From Icerya purchasi (taxonomy: Eukaryota; Arthropoda; Insecta; Hemiptera; Monophlebidae), in contig CM077116.1 of the NCBI GenBank assembly GCA_039619475.1, positions 101,291,164 through 101,355,163 of the forward strand: a DNA stretch of 64,000 bases, written 5' to 3'. A model generated the notes under the pieces. The model saw only the letters and a list, made by a program, of their open reading frames with translations, did no database searches and was not told where the DNA came from. The position numbers and the translations under genes are program-made. The stretch's first letter is position 1, and each line of letters opens with the position of its first letter. Shown here piece by piece: positions 23,667-35,574 of the stretch.

Positions 23667-24857
23667 ATGACGAGCACTCAGCCAACGTATAGTTCTATTA
23701 TCCAAACTGAATTGTTCCCTTCGCGTGACCAAGCAATAATATTACGTGCAGTAGACAATATAAAATTCAAAGAATACATTACGACTGTCAGCTAAATTGT
23801 CCACCCGTCGAACATTATCTTCTCGTCTCGAATATCTAGCAATCGCATTTGCGTGTATTTAAAGACAAACGAAACAGCTGATAATCTCGTTAAAAACTAT
23901 ACTTCTATTCCGGTTGATAATGTACTCATGCGAATTCGAAAATTAATTAATCCGTCTAAACGACTCATAATTTCAAATATTTCGCCTCATATTTATCATA
24001 CTATTATTAATAAAGCTCTGCCAACGGCTAATCTAAAACTAACCTCGCCAATAACCTTCTTGAAAGCGGGCCCAAATGACAACGAATTTAAACACATCAA
24101 AAGCTTTAGATGTCGAATGTGTACATACAACCTGCCAATGATGATTCTGATAATCTCCCTGAATTATTAAACATCAACTATCAGAATGAGATATTTAGGG
24201 TCTTTCTATCAACCGACGATCGGTGGTGCAGTATTTGCAAAACAAAAGACCACTCAAACAATAATTGTCCAGAAAAGGAAGAGGAAACGGAAGAGTTGCT
24301 GCTTACTGAAAATGAATCCGATATTAGTATCAGCTCCCAAAAAGGTAGTTTAACAACAGAAAGCGTCACCTACTCCGATATAAAAGTATCTAATGACTCA
24401 GAGCAAACACCAACTGATCACGGACCAAATTTTAACCAAATTAACTCAAGCCTCGCCTTCTTCTGAAACTCTACCGAATCAAACCAATTCAGTACCGTCT
24501 AATCCCAAGGGATTCAAACGTAATCTATCGGATAATTCTTCGACTTCGACCTCAGCTGGTCAGAATAGTACTAAAGCCCAACCGGAAAAAAAGAAGAAAG
24601 AAAAAAGTGACGAACTAAAGAAATTAAAAACCAATCTACTATCAGCGAAACAATGTATTGAAAATCACCAAAAAACTCTTAAAGAGAGTATATCTTTAGA
24701 CAAAATAATAGCACTAATACAATACAACAATAAGTTTTCGTCTGCTCAAGAACTGTTTAATAAACTGAACATCCCGATTAACTCTGCCGATATGGTATTT
24801 ATGCAACTTAAATCGGTCTACCCCGTTACTCCATCAAAATACGAATTACTAAATTGA
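23667..24857 (+). pseudogene. LINE ORF1 (gag-like RNA-binding protein) with CCHC knuckle
   Basis: The start is chosen at ATG 23667 (MTSTQPTYSS). Frame 3 runs to a TAA at 23793, then resumes with RICVYLKTNETADNLV, an RRM-like segment typical of such ORF1 proteins. A shift to frame 2 near 24120 gives VYIQPANDDSDNLPELL and the zinc knuckle C-x2-C-x4-H-x4-C at 24227-24268. A second shift near 24400-24450 returns to frame 3. The tail is rich in S, T, N and K, with a KKKKEK basic patch, and ends at 24857. In the family ORF1 coats the element RNA. One stop and two frameshifts make this copy non-functional. Confidence 0.82.
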
Positions 24858-24889
24858 TCAACAAAATAACCGAAGGGCTAGTTAACGAT

Positions 24890-25220
24890 GATGGATAACT
24901 TCGTGCTTCAATGGAACATCAACGGCTTGTAAAATAATTCTTTCAGAATTACAACAATTAATTGTACTTAAACAACCAACTATAATCCGTTACAAGAAAC
25001 ACACCTTCGACCTATGCAGTCCCCGTTGTTGAAAAACTTCCAATCATTCCGGTACGACCATATTTGCCACGCACCGCTAACGGTCCATCACGTTATTTTA
25101 ACCTGCCGGAAGTATAACCATCATCGCGACAATCAACTGAGTACAGATATTCTCGATGTGGACAAACTTCAAGCACTTACACATTTTATAATTAAAACAA
25201 AAATTATTAATAATATTTAA
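24890..25220 (+). pseudogene. LINE ORF2 remnant: endonuclease N-terminus joined to C-terminal domain
   Basis: MDNFVLQWNINGL (~24891-24930) is the APE-endonuclease start (QWN.NGL). After an indel, SELQQLIVLKQPTII and LQETHL (~24948-25010) follow, the glutamate-containing second motif. LKNFQSFRYD ends at about 25060 and is immediately followed by CHAPLTVHHVILTCRKY (25065-25115), which belongs to the Cys/His domain after RNase H. The frame is open across the junction and ends at 25220. The jump implies a deletion inside ORF2. Confidence 0.78.
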
Positions 25221-25285
25221 GCGATTTTTAAATCGAGTAATAGCCATATAGGCATTAACTACTCGTAAAATTAAAAAAAAAAAAA

Positions 25286-26290
25286 TATATATATCTATGA
25301 AAAATATTTTTTTTTATTTGTTACGTTACTTTCACTCTTTTTTCTTCTTCTTTTTTTAGCATTTTCTATAACTACATATATGTATGTGGATAATTGATTT
25401 GTTTTATAAATATTCATACCATCAATATCTTTTTTGTTTGACGAAGCATCGTAATTAATTTAATTTCCTTGTAATGTTCTATTTATCTTGCTTCTGATGC
25501 TGGGCAATACCCTCGGCTGACGATCCGAAAAAAAAAAATATCCAGTTTGCTTATTTTACCTTTAATTATTAAACCTTTTACCCGCATATTTTTTAATTAT
25601 TCATAAAAAATTTTTAAACATTTATGTAATTAGAATTTTTTAATTAAACATAGTTGCGATAGCTGTTTCAACGAAAGTATTTTATTGTAATGAAACCGTG
25701 TCATGTAGTGTTAACGATAAAAACACTTTACCCTATAGTCTTTTTCTCTGTATCGGCAATAGCGAGTGTGTCTTTTCTGTATTTTTTTACAGGCCAGTTT
25801 CGTCCCGAAGAATTTTAAACTACCACGAGTTCATTTATCAAAAAAATAAAAATAAATAAAAAAATGAAAAAATACAGAGAAAACCTTGGAATAGATTTTT
25901 TTTTTTTAGGTTGGCCATTACAATGCAATCAATATTAATATCTTATTAAAATACAATTTGTAATTAAAGGATGTTATTTAAATATTCATATTAACGGTTG
26001 TGAGGTTTTTTTTTTTTTTGTTGTTTATTCTTTTTCTTTTGTTCTGCTTTCGTTAAAATATTCTATATGTCATAATTGTCCACCGGGTTTTAGCGCAATA
26101 TTTGTAAATAAATAAATTTTACAATAATACATTATTTTTCGCCTCCTCTGTCCGCCGGAACACCGAAATCTAAATACAACCCTGGCCAATACTGAGATCA
26201 AAAAAATTATATTTATTACATATACATTTGCTAAATGAAACGTATGATTTTTATTTATGCAAAGAAATATCTATAAGCACATATAGATAT
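25286..26290. other. Unassigned AT-rich spacer
   Basis: Contains several T- and A-runs (for example near 25900 and 26006) and no recognisable ORF. Confidence 0.55.
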
Positions 26291-26340
26291 ATGTATATAC
26301 TAGGGGATTGGTCTTGCTGGCCACTTCGCGGCGCATTCCT
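26291..26340. repeat. Possible edge of an ACTAG-type interspersed repeat
   Basis: Following an AT tract, ACTAGGGGATTGG and CCACTTCGCGGCGCATTCC (26300-26340) resemble the GC-rich edge of the repeat seen at 43768. Weak similarity only. Confidence 0.3.
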
Positions 26341-26619
26341 TCTGACTTTGAATTATTTTACTTTGTAAATTTTCATAAAGACTGCAGAGTTCACATATAT
26401 TTTGAATACATAAATCAAAAAAGTGAAATTTAGATTAAAATATCTTAAACCGCTAACAGGGTAATATATATATATATATGTCAGAGGAATATGTTAATTT
26501 TAATTATCTTTAAAAAAAGACTAAGAATATTTATTTTTCTAAATGCCACGATGAAATTCGTTTTTCTTATTAGAATCTAAGCAATAATATATTAAGTCAC
26601 TGTTGACTATCACTCCAAT

Positions 26620-27440
26620 TATTTCAGAATTTATATGTGAAAATTATTTTTCAAAATTTAAGCCCTTTCTCGTATTTTCCCTATATTCTAGCGATTGAAA
26701 TAGATAATTTAAAAAATAGTGACCCTCTAGCTACAATGGAGAGAACAGTGGACTTCTTTTTAGTTTCCAGTCTTTCCGCCTTAAGTGTGTATTATTCCAA
26801 ATTTTGGTCCCTAAATATCAAAATTTTTCGAATTTTGTATTTTCCGCATATTCTGGAGGTCTTAGTGTGCAGTCTAAGAAGAAAATCAATATCTTAACTC
26901 ATATAGATCCGGCTGAAGAATTTTTTAAAAATGTTTTTCTTGAAACTTGATTTTCACATTTTTCAAACTTTGGCCCTTCTAATTTAAAAATTTTTGGGGT
27001 TTCGTATTTTTCCTATATTCTAGGTATTGAAATACGTCATTTAAAGAAAAGAGTGACTATACCCTCCAGCTACCATGGAACGAGCTGTGAACTTTTTTTT
27101 TTAGTTTCCAGTATTTCCGCTGTAAGCGTGTATTTTTCCAAATTTTGGTCCCTAAATATCAAAATTTTTCAAGTTTTTTATTTTTCCTGTATTCTGGTGA
27201 TCTCAGTGTGCAAGTTAAAATAAAGTCCAATACCAATATAGAACCGGCTATGGATTTTTTTTTTAAATTTTTTCTTAAAACTTGATTTTTACACTTTATG
27301 AAATTTGGGGCCCTTTAGTTTTAAAATTTTGAGGGTCTTATAATTTTCTTACGATCTGACGAAGAAAATACGTCGATTGAAAAAAAATTAACTCTCTAGT
27401 TACTATAGAACGGTCTGCACGATTTTTTTCCTCACAGCTT
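26620..27440. repeat. ~168-bp tandem repeat arranged as ~335-bp dimers
   Basis: The marker TATATTCTAG or its variants recurs near 26682, 26847, 27014, 27189 and 27359 (steps of about 166-175 bp). The marker CTAGCTAC.ATGGA.CG recurs near 26727, 27068 and 27400, about 335 bp apart. Alternate half-units carry CCAAATTTTGGTCCCTAAATA (26798 and 27139), so half-units A and B differ and the true repeat is a dimer. Related copies are at 22190-22690. Organisation and size resemble satellite or repeat-derived tandem arrays. ORFs such as 26637-26897 are by-products. Confidence 0.82.
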
Positions 27441-27835
27441 TATATAATAGATATAAGATTCCCTGAGTGATACGGTAGTTTACTCCTTTGATGCTTAACA
27501 GTCAAAATATAACAATCGTTTCAACAAAATTCACATTTTTCTTAAAATTTATAAAATAATCAGCAGTTAGCGATATTTTTGATTCTATTCGACGTGCGAT
27601 AAGTTAGCATTAAATTTTTTTCTGAACTAATGACGTCAGACGTGCAGAACGTGTGTAGGTGTGAATTTAACACGACTCTTCGTTGCCCAGATAACAATAG
27701 AAAAAACTTTCTCTTTCCTCGGCATTCTGCGAATTCTGGTGAGAATGATTTAATGATATTTCTCAGAGTTTGCGAATTTGTTAATAATACCGAATTATTT
27801 CGATTTTTACGGGAAAGAAAAAAGGAAAACACTTA

Positions 27836-28021
27836 ATGAAATTAATTGCCTGCAATATTTTATCCCTGGGAACTAGTCAGCCGACTATAGAGAGGGAGCT
27901 GCGTTCAGTTCGAATAGGACCTACTTTAAATCACCTTGTTGAAAATGTTGAAAAATTATCATTTGCACTGGGTGCTCTTCTGCCAAGAGGAAAAAACGTT
28001 AAAAAAATAGTGCAACAGTAG
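27836..28021 (+). pseudogene. Possible LINE ORF2 fragment (post-RT region), weak
   Basis: NHLVENVEKLSFALGALLPR in this 61-codon frame resembles the K....ALG.LMPN segment after the RT palm of R1-type LINEs. No flanking motif supports it, so chance similarity is possible. Confidence 0.25.
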
Positions 28022-28883
28022 GAGGGGATATCTAAAGCGACTAGAAAAAACGGAAAATTTTATGCGTTATAATTAAGCGTTTATATGTGGTTCGCTGGAA
28101 AAACTAATTTAATTTCCGCGAAAACGTCAAAGAAAACGTGTCCGGAAGGGCTCAGTTGCTTTCATTTTATTTAGTCCGCGCGCCTGGAGACGTCGTCGTC
28201 GTAAAAAGCGAGAACGTACATCGTCATGTCAGCGGCATTCAACCGCCAGCGCAGAGAAACTTTCAAGGCCTTGGCACTCAACTTTGCCCAAATTTATTTA
28301 GCTCCGTTTCCTGGAAATAATTAAAGGTCTTTCCCCTTATTGTTTTATCACTATCAGCGTCACTGCACTATCAGCCAATGCTCTGTATGTACTAATGAGA
28401 CAACCGGAGAAACGGTTCAAATCAAATTTGCCTTCCAATTACGGCTATTATAGTAAACCGAAATTATGATAAAACGCACAACAAAGCCACGATAATGAAT
28501 GAAGCAAAGTAACAGCCGATCATTCGAACAGAATTACACGCTAGTCTCCTTATTATATGCACTTTCAATGTGCAAACGATCGGTTAAGAACCGTTCTAGC
28601 GGGAAATTTAACAATTACCCATTCTGAGCTTGCACCAGTAGATATGGCGCAGAAGATTAATTACTAAAAATCCCTTACACCATAAAATTCTAAATTTACT
28701 ATAATCCTAGCTGCTCTTGTTTTGCTTATTTTTTTCAACAAGCATAATAATATTAATAATTATGTATTATAAGTTATTCCTCTTGTATGCTAATCCGCTA
28801 GAAGTCTTTTTTTTGTTTCAAAACGTCTAAAACAGAAAACTTTAGCACGCAGCATGTCCAAAAAAGCTACTGCATGACAAATG

Positions 28884-28927
<44 letters not shown>
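28884..28927. repeat. (CT)n(TA)n compound microsatellite
   Basis: About 12 CT units directly followed by about 10 TA units. Confidence 0.95.
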
Positions 28928-29439
28928 GTATGTATACCATCTCAAAGTTACTCTGAAAAATTTTCTTCCCGCTATTTCATTAAATGAGTTTACGTAAAAT
29001 ATCAGAACAAATTGTACTAAAAATGAGAGAACAGTGATATCATTCCAAACGTATAATTTTGTTTTCGTCCTTAATATTCTGCACTGCAGTAGGCCTAGAA
29101 GGATTGCGAAGTTTAATCGCACTAAGCACACAGTAATGGTACTTTTTTTGATATAGTAAAGGCCTTGGCAACGCGATATAATAGAATGATACGAATTATA
29201 AACACATACACAACAGTCACTTTTCTACTTTTGTCGCATAATTCACTCTGAAGATAACGTGTTAACTGATATGATACCGAACTTGTTTTTACTTACAGAT
29301 TATTTATGTGATTTGTTGAAATTTTAAAACGCGAAATGCGAATGATATCGGTTTTGTGACTCATACTGACCACAGACGGTTATAGTATATTTTATAAGTA
29401 TATTAATTCGAGATCAAAGTCGAAGCCATATTATTTTTT

Positions 29440-29667
29440 CGAAAGGACTACCCAGAATCCGAACGTGCTACTCTGTATTCTAATCTTCTGCGCCTTGGCC
29501 TTTCTACTCTTTATAGTGTCCACGCCATGCTTGCATTCCCCTCTCTCAATATAGTTCCTTTGTTAGCCTTCTTTATCTCCTCAATTTCTAATCTTTTCCT
29601 TATTACATAGTGTACAATTCTCTGCGTTGGGTCAGTTCCACTATTGACATGTCCAAAAAAAAAAGAA
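29440..29667 (+). mobile_element. 3'-terminal fragment of the CT-rich RNase H LINE family (family C)
   Basis: SERATLYSNLLRLGLSTLY (~29457-29515) matches SERAILYSNLLSLGF at 39231. The fragment ends with GTTGGGTCAGTTCCACTATT and CATGTCC before an A-run (29654-29663), corresponding to the family 3' end (GGGTAAAGGTCCC..GAACCC-An). Only the last ~60 codons and the 3' UTR survive. Confidence 0.68.
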
Positions 29668-29939
29668 GGCTACCCAGAAATTTAACTGGAAAGCATATTG
29701 CACTAACCAGATTCGTTATAACTCTCTAAATAAGCATACTTATGAGCCTAAAAAAAGATCCACTTCGATGTTAACAAAAATGAATTTCTCTATAAAATAC
29801 TACTGAAAACCAATCTTCTTTGCTCTTACATAATTTTGATAATCTCCTTTATTTCTCTTTTAATTTCGCCGAATTCTGCCATTCTCCTAATATATTTACC
29901 ATACCTACACGCTCTCCAAATTTCTTCCGCAGGTCTTAA

Positions 29940-30970
29940 TTAGACAAGAATTGCACAGTACTATCAATTCTCAATTTCCATCGTATGTAACCGTATTTAC
30001 AGATGGTTTGAAGAGATCGGGTGGTGTCGGAACCTTTTTATCCTCCCAGATTTTGACTTTTCAGAATCTTTTCGTCTGCCTCCTTTCTGTTCCATATTCA
30101 TAAACGAATTAATGATTATCCTACGTTCCATTATTTTCATTTCCTCCAATCAACTTTCCTCTAAATTCTTGATTATATCTGACTCTATGACTACCCTTCA
30201 ATTTATTCTTCCCTACCTGATCATTCTTGTGATTTTATTATACTCGGCATACACCCACTTATTCATACTTTTTCTTCCCTCCATTCCATTTATATTGATA
30301 TTTACTGTGGATTCCTAGCCATTCGGGCATCTTCGGTAATGAATCGGTAGGCTCTTTGGCACTCCGTTTTTGCTCCTTTCCGCTTCTTTTCTAATGAAAA
30401 ATCACATCCTCTAATCTTCTTGCGCTGTGTGTAAAAGTTTTCATCTCAGATTACGGTATCGGATATATACGCTTCCTCTTTTTTTAAGAATTGTTCTGTT
30501 TATCTGTTTGTTCAACCATTAGTGTTTTCCTGCGAATCCGTTATTCTCTCTGTTTCCTTCACTTCATCGTTCTGTTGTTGTTTGCGTTATTCGTCTGCAT
30601 TCTTAAGCCATTCTCTATTATCTTCCTCCCGTTTTCGTTTTTCCTTAATTTCCTATACATTTTATCCTCTCCACTCAAACGAAGAGCGTGTTTGCGATGC
30701 TGATCATGCGTTTATTAAGTATTAATTTCTTTTTGTTAAGTGTTTTGCTTTTTTATTCCAGTTCGCTGCGACTTGGCATTCCTACCCCGTATTGCGCCCC
30801 TTGTATCCTGTCTTTTCCTTCTAATCGCATCGTTCCTACTATATTTGTTCCTTCCTACAAACAACTTTTGATATCGTATAAAGATATAATTGACTCTTTC
30901 TTATTCTAATTGTTTCTGGGTAAAGGTCCCATTATTTGACGAACCCGAAAAAAAAACAAAAAAAAACAAC
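29940..30970 (+). mobile_element. Family C LINE, RNase H to 3' end
   Basis: QFPSYVTVFTDGLKRSGGVG (29970-30030) carries the first RNase H catalytic aspartate at 30002. After a shift, SKFLIISDSMTTLQFI (~30160-30210) carries the later catalytic Asp. LWIPSHSGIFGNESVGSLA (30305-30361) closes the domain in a third frame. A degraded C-terminal segment with RVCDADHAFIKY (~30690) and SLRLGIP (~30765) follows, and the 3' end GGGTAAAGGTCCCATTATT..GACGAACCC precedes an A-rich tail (30910-30970). The plus strand is conspicuously T/C-rich. RT is absent, so the copy is 5'-truncated and frameshifted. Confidence 0.78.
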
Positions 30971-31129
30971 GTATAGTTACACAATGTATTTTTCTTTCTC
31001 TGTTTTCTTAAAGATAAGTTACCTGCCGAGAGATCAGACTGTTTTGCTGACCTTCATGATGGTAATATACTCGGATAGAGAGGGAAGAAACTACTTTCAC
31101 CGGTCAGTTCGAAAATAAGCCTTTACTAG

Positions 31130-31960
31130 CCGCGGAAAAGTGAAATTAAAGACTCGCTTCTTTCTTCTTACTCCTCTATCCTACATAAATGGCGATTTAC
31201 TTCTAATAAAACTCCAATTTTATCCCTGATTTCTGTCCGCCTTCTTCGATGTTCGCCTTACATTTATAGTCATGATAAACTTCCTTACTTTTTCCAGTTT
31301 CCTTCATCCTATTAAATGTTTACCTTTACCGTTCCGTTTTAAATCTGTTCTCCTCAACATGTCGCCAAGGTCAAATTCTCCGATGTTTTAGTTCTCTATT
31401 TCGTACATTCACCATTATCTATGCTGACGGTTCCCCAAATGGAGTTGGTTCTGTTTTGCTTTTTTGTTCTGCTTTGAATTATTCCGAATCTTTTAAGCTT
31501 GACTCCTTTTGTTCAATTTTCTATGCGGAATCTATTGCAATTCTATCTACGCGCTGTTCTCTTTATTTCCTCATCGCTGGTTTTCCATAATGTGCTCATA
31601 ATTTTGAGTTTTAAAAGTGTTCCGCAACCTATATCATCCTCTCTTTCTGCTTCCTCGTCCGATTACGTAATACTTTTCATCATGCGCTCCCTTATTCTTG
31701 ATCTTTTCCTCCTTTCGTGGATTCCTGATCTTTCGAGTATTGAATGCAATAAGATGGTCGATTAGCCCGTTCTTCTATTTCCAGGGGCGTATTTTTAGGC
31801 GAATCCCCATAATATTGCTTTTCTTTCCTCAGTCGCTCATTTGAAATTATGGCTCAACTCTCACTCTTCTTCATTTTTTTAATCCTGCGCCTCCTTTTAC
31901 CTCTCTGTTCAGCCATTTCTTCCTTCGCGCTAAACTGAGTGTTAGACCAAAAATTTCATA
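31130..31960 (+). mobile_element. Family C LINE, RNase H copy
   Basis: ILHKWRFTSNKTP (~31175) aligns with the segment at about 38320. IIYADGSPNGVGSVLLF (31413-31465) is the RNase H start with Asp at 31425. IFYAESIAIL (~31519) carries the conserved Glu. ILSFKSVPQPI (~31600) stands where ISDS..LQAL is expected, with the Asp lost. LSWIPDLSSIECNKMVD ends the domain at 31763. A C-terminal stretch at 31870-31935 matches the minus-strand copy near 47195-47140. No 3' end is seen, so the copy is truncated on both sides. Confidence 0.72.
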
Positions 31961-32379
31961 AGATGCGTATACGTCCTTTACCGGATTATTATGCAGTATG
32001 GAGGTAGAACAAATAGACACCGAAAACTCTAAAATATTTCGAAACTCACGTGAAATTTGGCTTTGTAGAAGAAGTATAAGCATATGCAGGAAGTGAGAAA
32101 TGAGGAAGCACTGAAGTGAGAGAGAAAAGAGAATTACTAAATATGCGATTGAAAAAAAGGAAATAATACGAAGGGCATGTTGTTATATGAGCTGATTAAT
32201 TATGCGGAGAATGATTCCAGAAGAGGAGGACGTCCAAAAAAAAAAAAAAAAAATCATGCACCGGTAATTTACTCGTAGTAGGTACAATAGCAGAATCGGC
32301 CGGCTAATATAAATTGAACAGGAATCAGTTTGAAAAAAAAAAAAAGCTTAAAAATTCTCAAAGGGGCGTCCCCGTTTTC

Positions 32380-32515
32380 TAATTCATCTTTAATGTCATT
32401 ATTTATTTTAATGTATAAGACCGGCCGATAATATTATCATGTACCTTACATTAATATATGAACCGATAATAAGTGTCTGGGCACCCACACAACTTGTGGG
32501 ACCCATTACACTCTT

Positions 32516-32568
<53 letters not shown>
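32380..32568 (+). mobile_element. LINE-like 3' UTR ending in (AAT)n
   Basis: GTGTCTGGGCACCCACACAA, then CTTGTGGGACCCATTACACTC, precede an uninterrupted (AAT)n of about 17 units (32517-32568). The reverse complement of 34090-34140 has the similar GTGTTGGGTACTCACACAAC just before a poly-A, so this is probably the 3' end of a related CR1/Jockey-group LINE or of a SINE sharing its tail. No coding part is seen. Confidence 0.5.
32517..32568. repeat. (AAT)n microsatellite
   Basis: About 17 uninterrupted units; see the LINE-like 3' UTR that it terminates. Confidence 0.95.
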
Positions 32569-32569
<1 letters not shown>

Positions 32570-34062
32570 TATAAATTTACAAATTCTCCACAAATTTTTC
32601 CAAATTTGAATATTTATGTATTAAGCACATCAGCTTTACTAGTATGGATTAACTCTACGCAGATATATATATAGATATATTTTAAGATGGCTCTAAAAAA
32701 ACGAGCTGCGATTAATTATTTTTAATAAGCCGATAAACCAGGGGGTGGTGTGGAGCTTCGAGAAGGAATTTGGACAAGCGAAATGAAACTTCTGGCCGGA
32801 AAAGTCAGCGGCGAGTGTTGGAAAATGTTGTTGACGCGTGTGTGTTCCTAACGGATGGCCGGTGTGTTCTCGAGTATCAACTTTAGATTAGGGAGCGGCG
32901 GATTTTTCCGGGGAACGACAGGACAGTGACAAAATTTATAATGCAGCCGCTTCTGCTCCATAAAAAAAAAGTTAACGCGACGACTGTGGCGCAGCTTTTT
33001 TGCAGCACGCGCCTCATCGGAAAATTCTCCTTCGAGTACAATGGAGACGAGAAGAAACTTTGGAAAATTTTGCCGGAAAAACTTGCGCCGTCTCTTATAT
33101 TAAATTTAGTTCGACGGCCGGGACACGATTTCCAGATTTTCTCCTATTTAATTTAAAAAGTTAAATGCGCGCCAAAGCGATAAAAGCGTGTTGACTTTTC
33201 GGCGCAGCTCCGATAAACGCCAGTTAGCCAGCGCGCTAGAACGACATACATATCTTATACATGACAATTTTACACAGTGATAACGCATTACGCACGATCC
33301 GATATCCGATGCTCTAGGAAATAAATCTGGAGCAACCTCAAATCGGAAAATGAAGTTAAATTGATAAATCATTCGAAAGTTCTCGGAAATTTTCCTCCAG
33401 TCTGAAATACTCGCGTCAATTATGTTTTCGTCCGCGAGCTTTTATTTTTAATGACACACCTGCCGAAATCAGAACTCCACCTATTCAGAATTTAAAAGAA
33501 ATATCGTTTCCCTGTCTTTTGTTAGTTATAAAGTGCGGTTATTTATACACATGTTTTCACATTAATAAAACAAGCAATTTTCATTGAAAAATAGTTAACA
33601 CACACACATATATATATATATTAAAAAATTAATACATCGACAAGTTTCCGAGTCACATTGCTCCATAATCGTATGGTGAATACTAAAGTTAACATGTAAA
33701 CAAAGTGAAAATTTATATAAAGTTGAAAAGGTCGAAAAATCGTTAAATTAATATAACGCAACGGTCGAAATTAAAAATTTCAAAAATGAATACGTATATA
33801 AATTATAAAATAAATGCACAAAATTGTTATGTAAAAAATATAAAAAATCATAATCGGATATATAAAATTTAGTTGTGTTTTCGAAATTTTAAATAAGGAG
33901 TTGTTATTAGGTATTTATACATTTAAGGTGATATGTTTATATTTATAAATACTCGTATAATGTGCTTCAGTCTTGAGCTACTTAATCAACGCGTCTTTCG
34001 GGGAAAAAAGCTCATCGAATTTTGGTCGATAAAAGTTCTAAAAATCAGTCAAGCTCAAAACA
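32569..34062. other. Unassigned spacer, CpG-richer between 32740 and 33400
   Basis: 32740-33400 is less AT-rich, with an open frame at 32926-33156 that shows no known motif. The remainder is AT-rich with a TA tract near 33610. Confidence 0.45.
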
Positions 34063-35570
34063 TTTTTTTTTTTTTTTTTTTTTTTAAATAAGTTGTGGGT
34101 TTCACTGGCAAATATGTCCGTTGTGTGAGTACCCAACACTCTTATTAGCGTTTATTTAAGAGATAGGAACAGAATACAAAAATTAAAACTGAACTTATTC
34201 TATAAATCACAAGAATTATTTAAAACATTAGTTAGTAGTATACATACGCATATTAATACATAAGACGCCACGTAATATATATATTTGTACACCGGAAATG
34301 CAGATAGCTTAATATTTTAAATCGATAATGTGATCTTCTGTGGGAACTTGTAGTAGGATAGGAACGATAAAAACAAGGTTAATGTCTGTAAATAAATAAA
34401 AATAAAGGGTAGGGGCTATACTTGATCTTCAATCTTTGCACGATTCCTTCAGCCATTTTTGAACCTCCTTTTTCCACACACCAATTTTTTTTTTCCTCTA
34501 GTATATGTTTATATTACTTATTAATTTGATTAACACTGAATGATCAGTGTTGTCAATTCGTAGATTTACACCGCGGGGATAAATATAGTATGTATTACTT
34601 TGGTCTCTTGTTAACCGAATCTTTTTCCTGGGTGGTAGTTTTATATTATTGACCTTAAATTCTAGTAATCTATAAAAGAAATAATACATTTTCGGAGACA
34701 TTTCATCGTTTTCCTCCCACCATGTTGACCCAGCATTGTTTTGTTTCCAGCGGGGGAGTATAAGTTTCAGACACCTCTTCTGTATTTTACTTATTTTATT
34801 TATTTCTGTTTTTTAGCCTCTCCCCATATTTGAATTCCGTATAATATTCTTGACCTTATTATTGAATTGTAATATGTGCGTAATGTTCGATGTGCTAATA
34901 CCTGCTTTATTTTATATAAAGTTGGAATGGTCTGCCTTTTTTTTGGAGTTTAAACTTTGAATGTGTTTTTTCCAGTTCAAATTTTTATCAATATATATAC
35001 CTAGATATTTATAATCATTTACATTCTCCAACGGTGAGCAGAGACACAAATGGGTATTGCTATTTTCATGAAGTTCATATAGGCAATAATTATTATGGAG
35101 GACAATTCGCGCATCGCGTAACTTATGTTTAGAATTGTTCCGAATGTGTAATACTTTTGATTTGTTTATATTTATACATAGCCTCCTATCGTGTGCCCAT
35201 TGACTGAAATTATCTGCATCCTCTTGTAATAACTTTTCCGCGATCTCTAGATTTTTGTGCTCCATTAATAAAGTAATGTCATCAGCAAAAACATATACTT
35301 TCGCATTTTTAATATGCTTGTGTAACGAGTTGGTGTAAATGAGAAAAAGAATAGGGGCCAATATGGTACCCTGGCTTACGCCGTATCGAATAGTTTTTTC
35401 TTTACTTTTGTACCCTGCAATTGTGACCATGTTCTTTCTATTTGTTATATAATTCCTAAACCACCTAAGTTGATTATTTTTAATACCCAAATTATGAGCC
35501 CAACGAGATTTGTCCAGTAGTTCTTAGCGAAAGTATCTGTCTTGAATAGTGCGTGTGAAACAACTGCGCT
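34063..35570 (-). mobile_element. CR1/Jockey-group LINE (RT to 3' poly-A), minus strand
   Basis: Read downward from 35570, ELLDKSRWA (~35520) leads into a long open frame (35490-34912) with LRWFRNYITNRKN, motif B YGVSQGTILAPILFLIYTNS and motif C FADD (35289-35278). INKSKVLHIRN, YKYLGIYIDKNLNWKKHI and LYGIQIWGEA (~34830) follow. After frameshifts the C-terminal frame 34701-34498 and W.KEVQKWLKES (~34470-34440) appear. The 3' UTR ends in a poly-A of about 24 (poly-T on the plus strand, 34063-34086). There is no RNase H domain, in contrast to family C. Motif A and all upstream sequence are missing. The longest intact frame is 192 codons. Confidence 0.83.
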
Positions 35571-35574
35571 TAAA

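Larger units (their letters stand above)
23641..25285 (+). mobile_element. I/Jockey-group LINE with large internal deletion in ORF2
   Basis: This is the only copy in the window that keeps both ends. A gag-like ORF1 (23667-24857) is followed 30-40 bp later by the start of ORF2 at about 24890. ORF2 stays on its endonuclease only to about 25060 and then continues with the last Cys/His domain, a 3' UTR with GAGTAATAGCC and ACTACTCG, and an A-run at 25271-25283. The missing central ORF2 (most of the endonuclease, RT and RNase H) would be roughly 3 kb in a typical relative. Stops and frameshifts mean it cannot be autonomous. Confidence 0.82.
27441..29439. other. Mostly unassigned spacer with a CT/TA microsatellite
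   Basis: Apart from the weak LINE-like frame at 27836, nothing is recognised. A (CT)n tract at 28884-28906 runs into (TA)n at 28907-28927. The minus-strand ORF with a run of E and R codons (28790-29131) is a microsatellite by-product. Confidence 0.55.

Noticed and set aside
26637..26897. 86-codon ORF
   Set aside because: It is contained in the ~168-bp tandem repeat; the equivalent frame is not kept in the other units.
28790..29131. Minus-strand 113-codon ORF containing an Arg-Glu repeat
   Set aside because: The repeat is the (CT)n(TA)n microsatellite; the rest has no known motif.
30491..30909. Three overlapping hydrophobic ORFs resembling membrane proteins
   Set aside because: They fall inside a family C LINE copy on its T/C-rich strand and are frame fragments of its C-terminal region.
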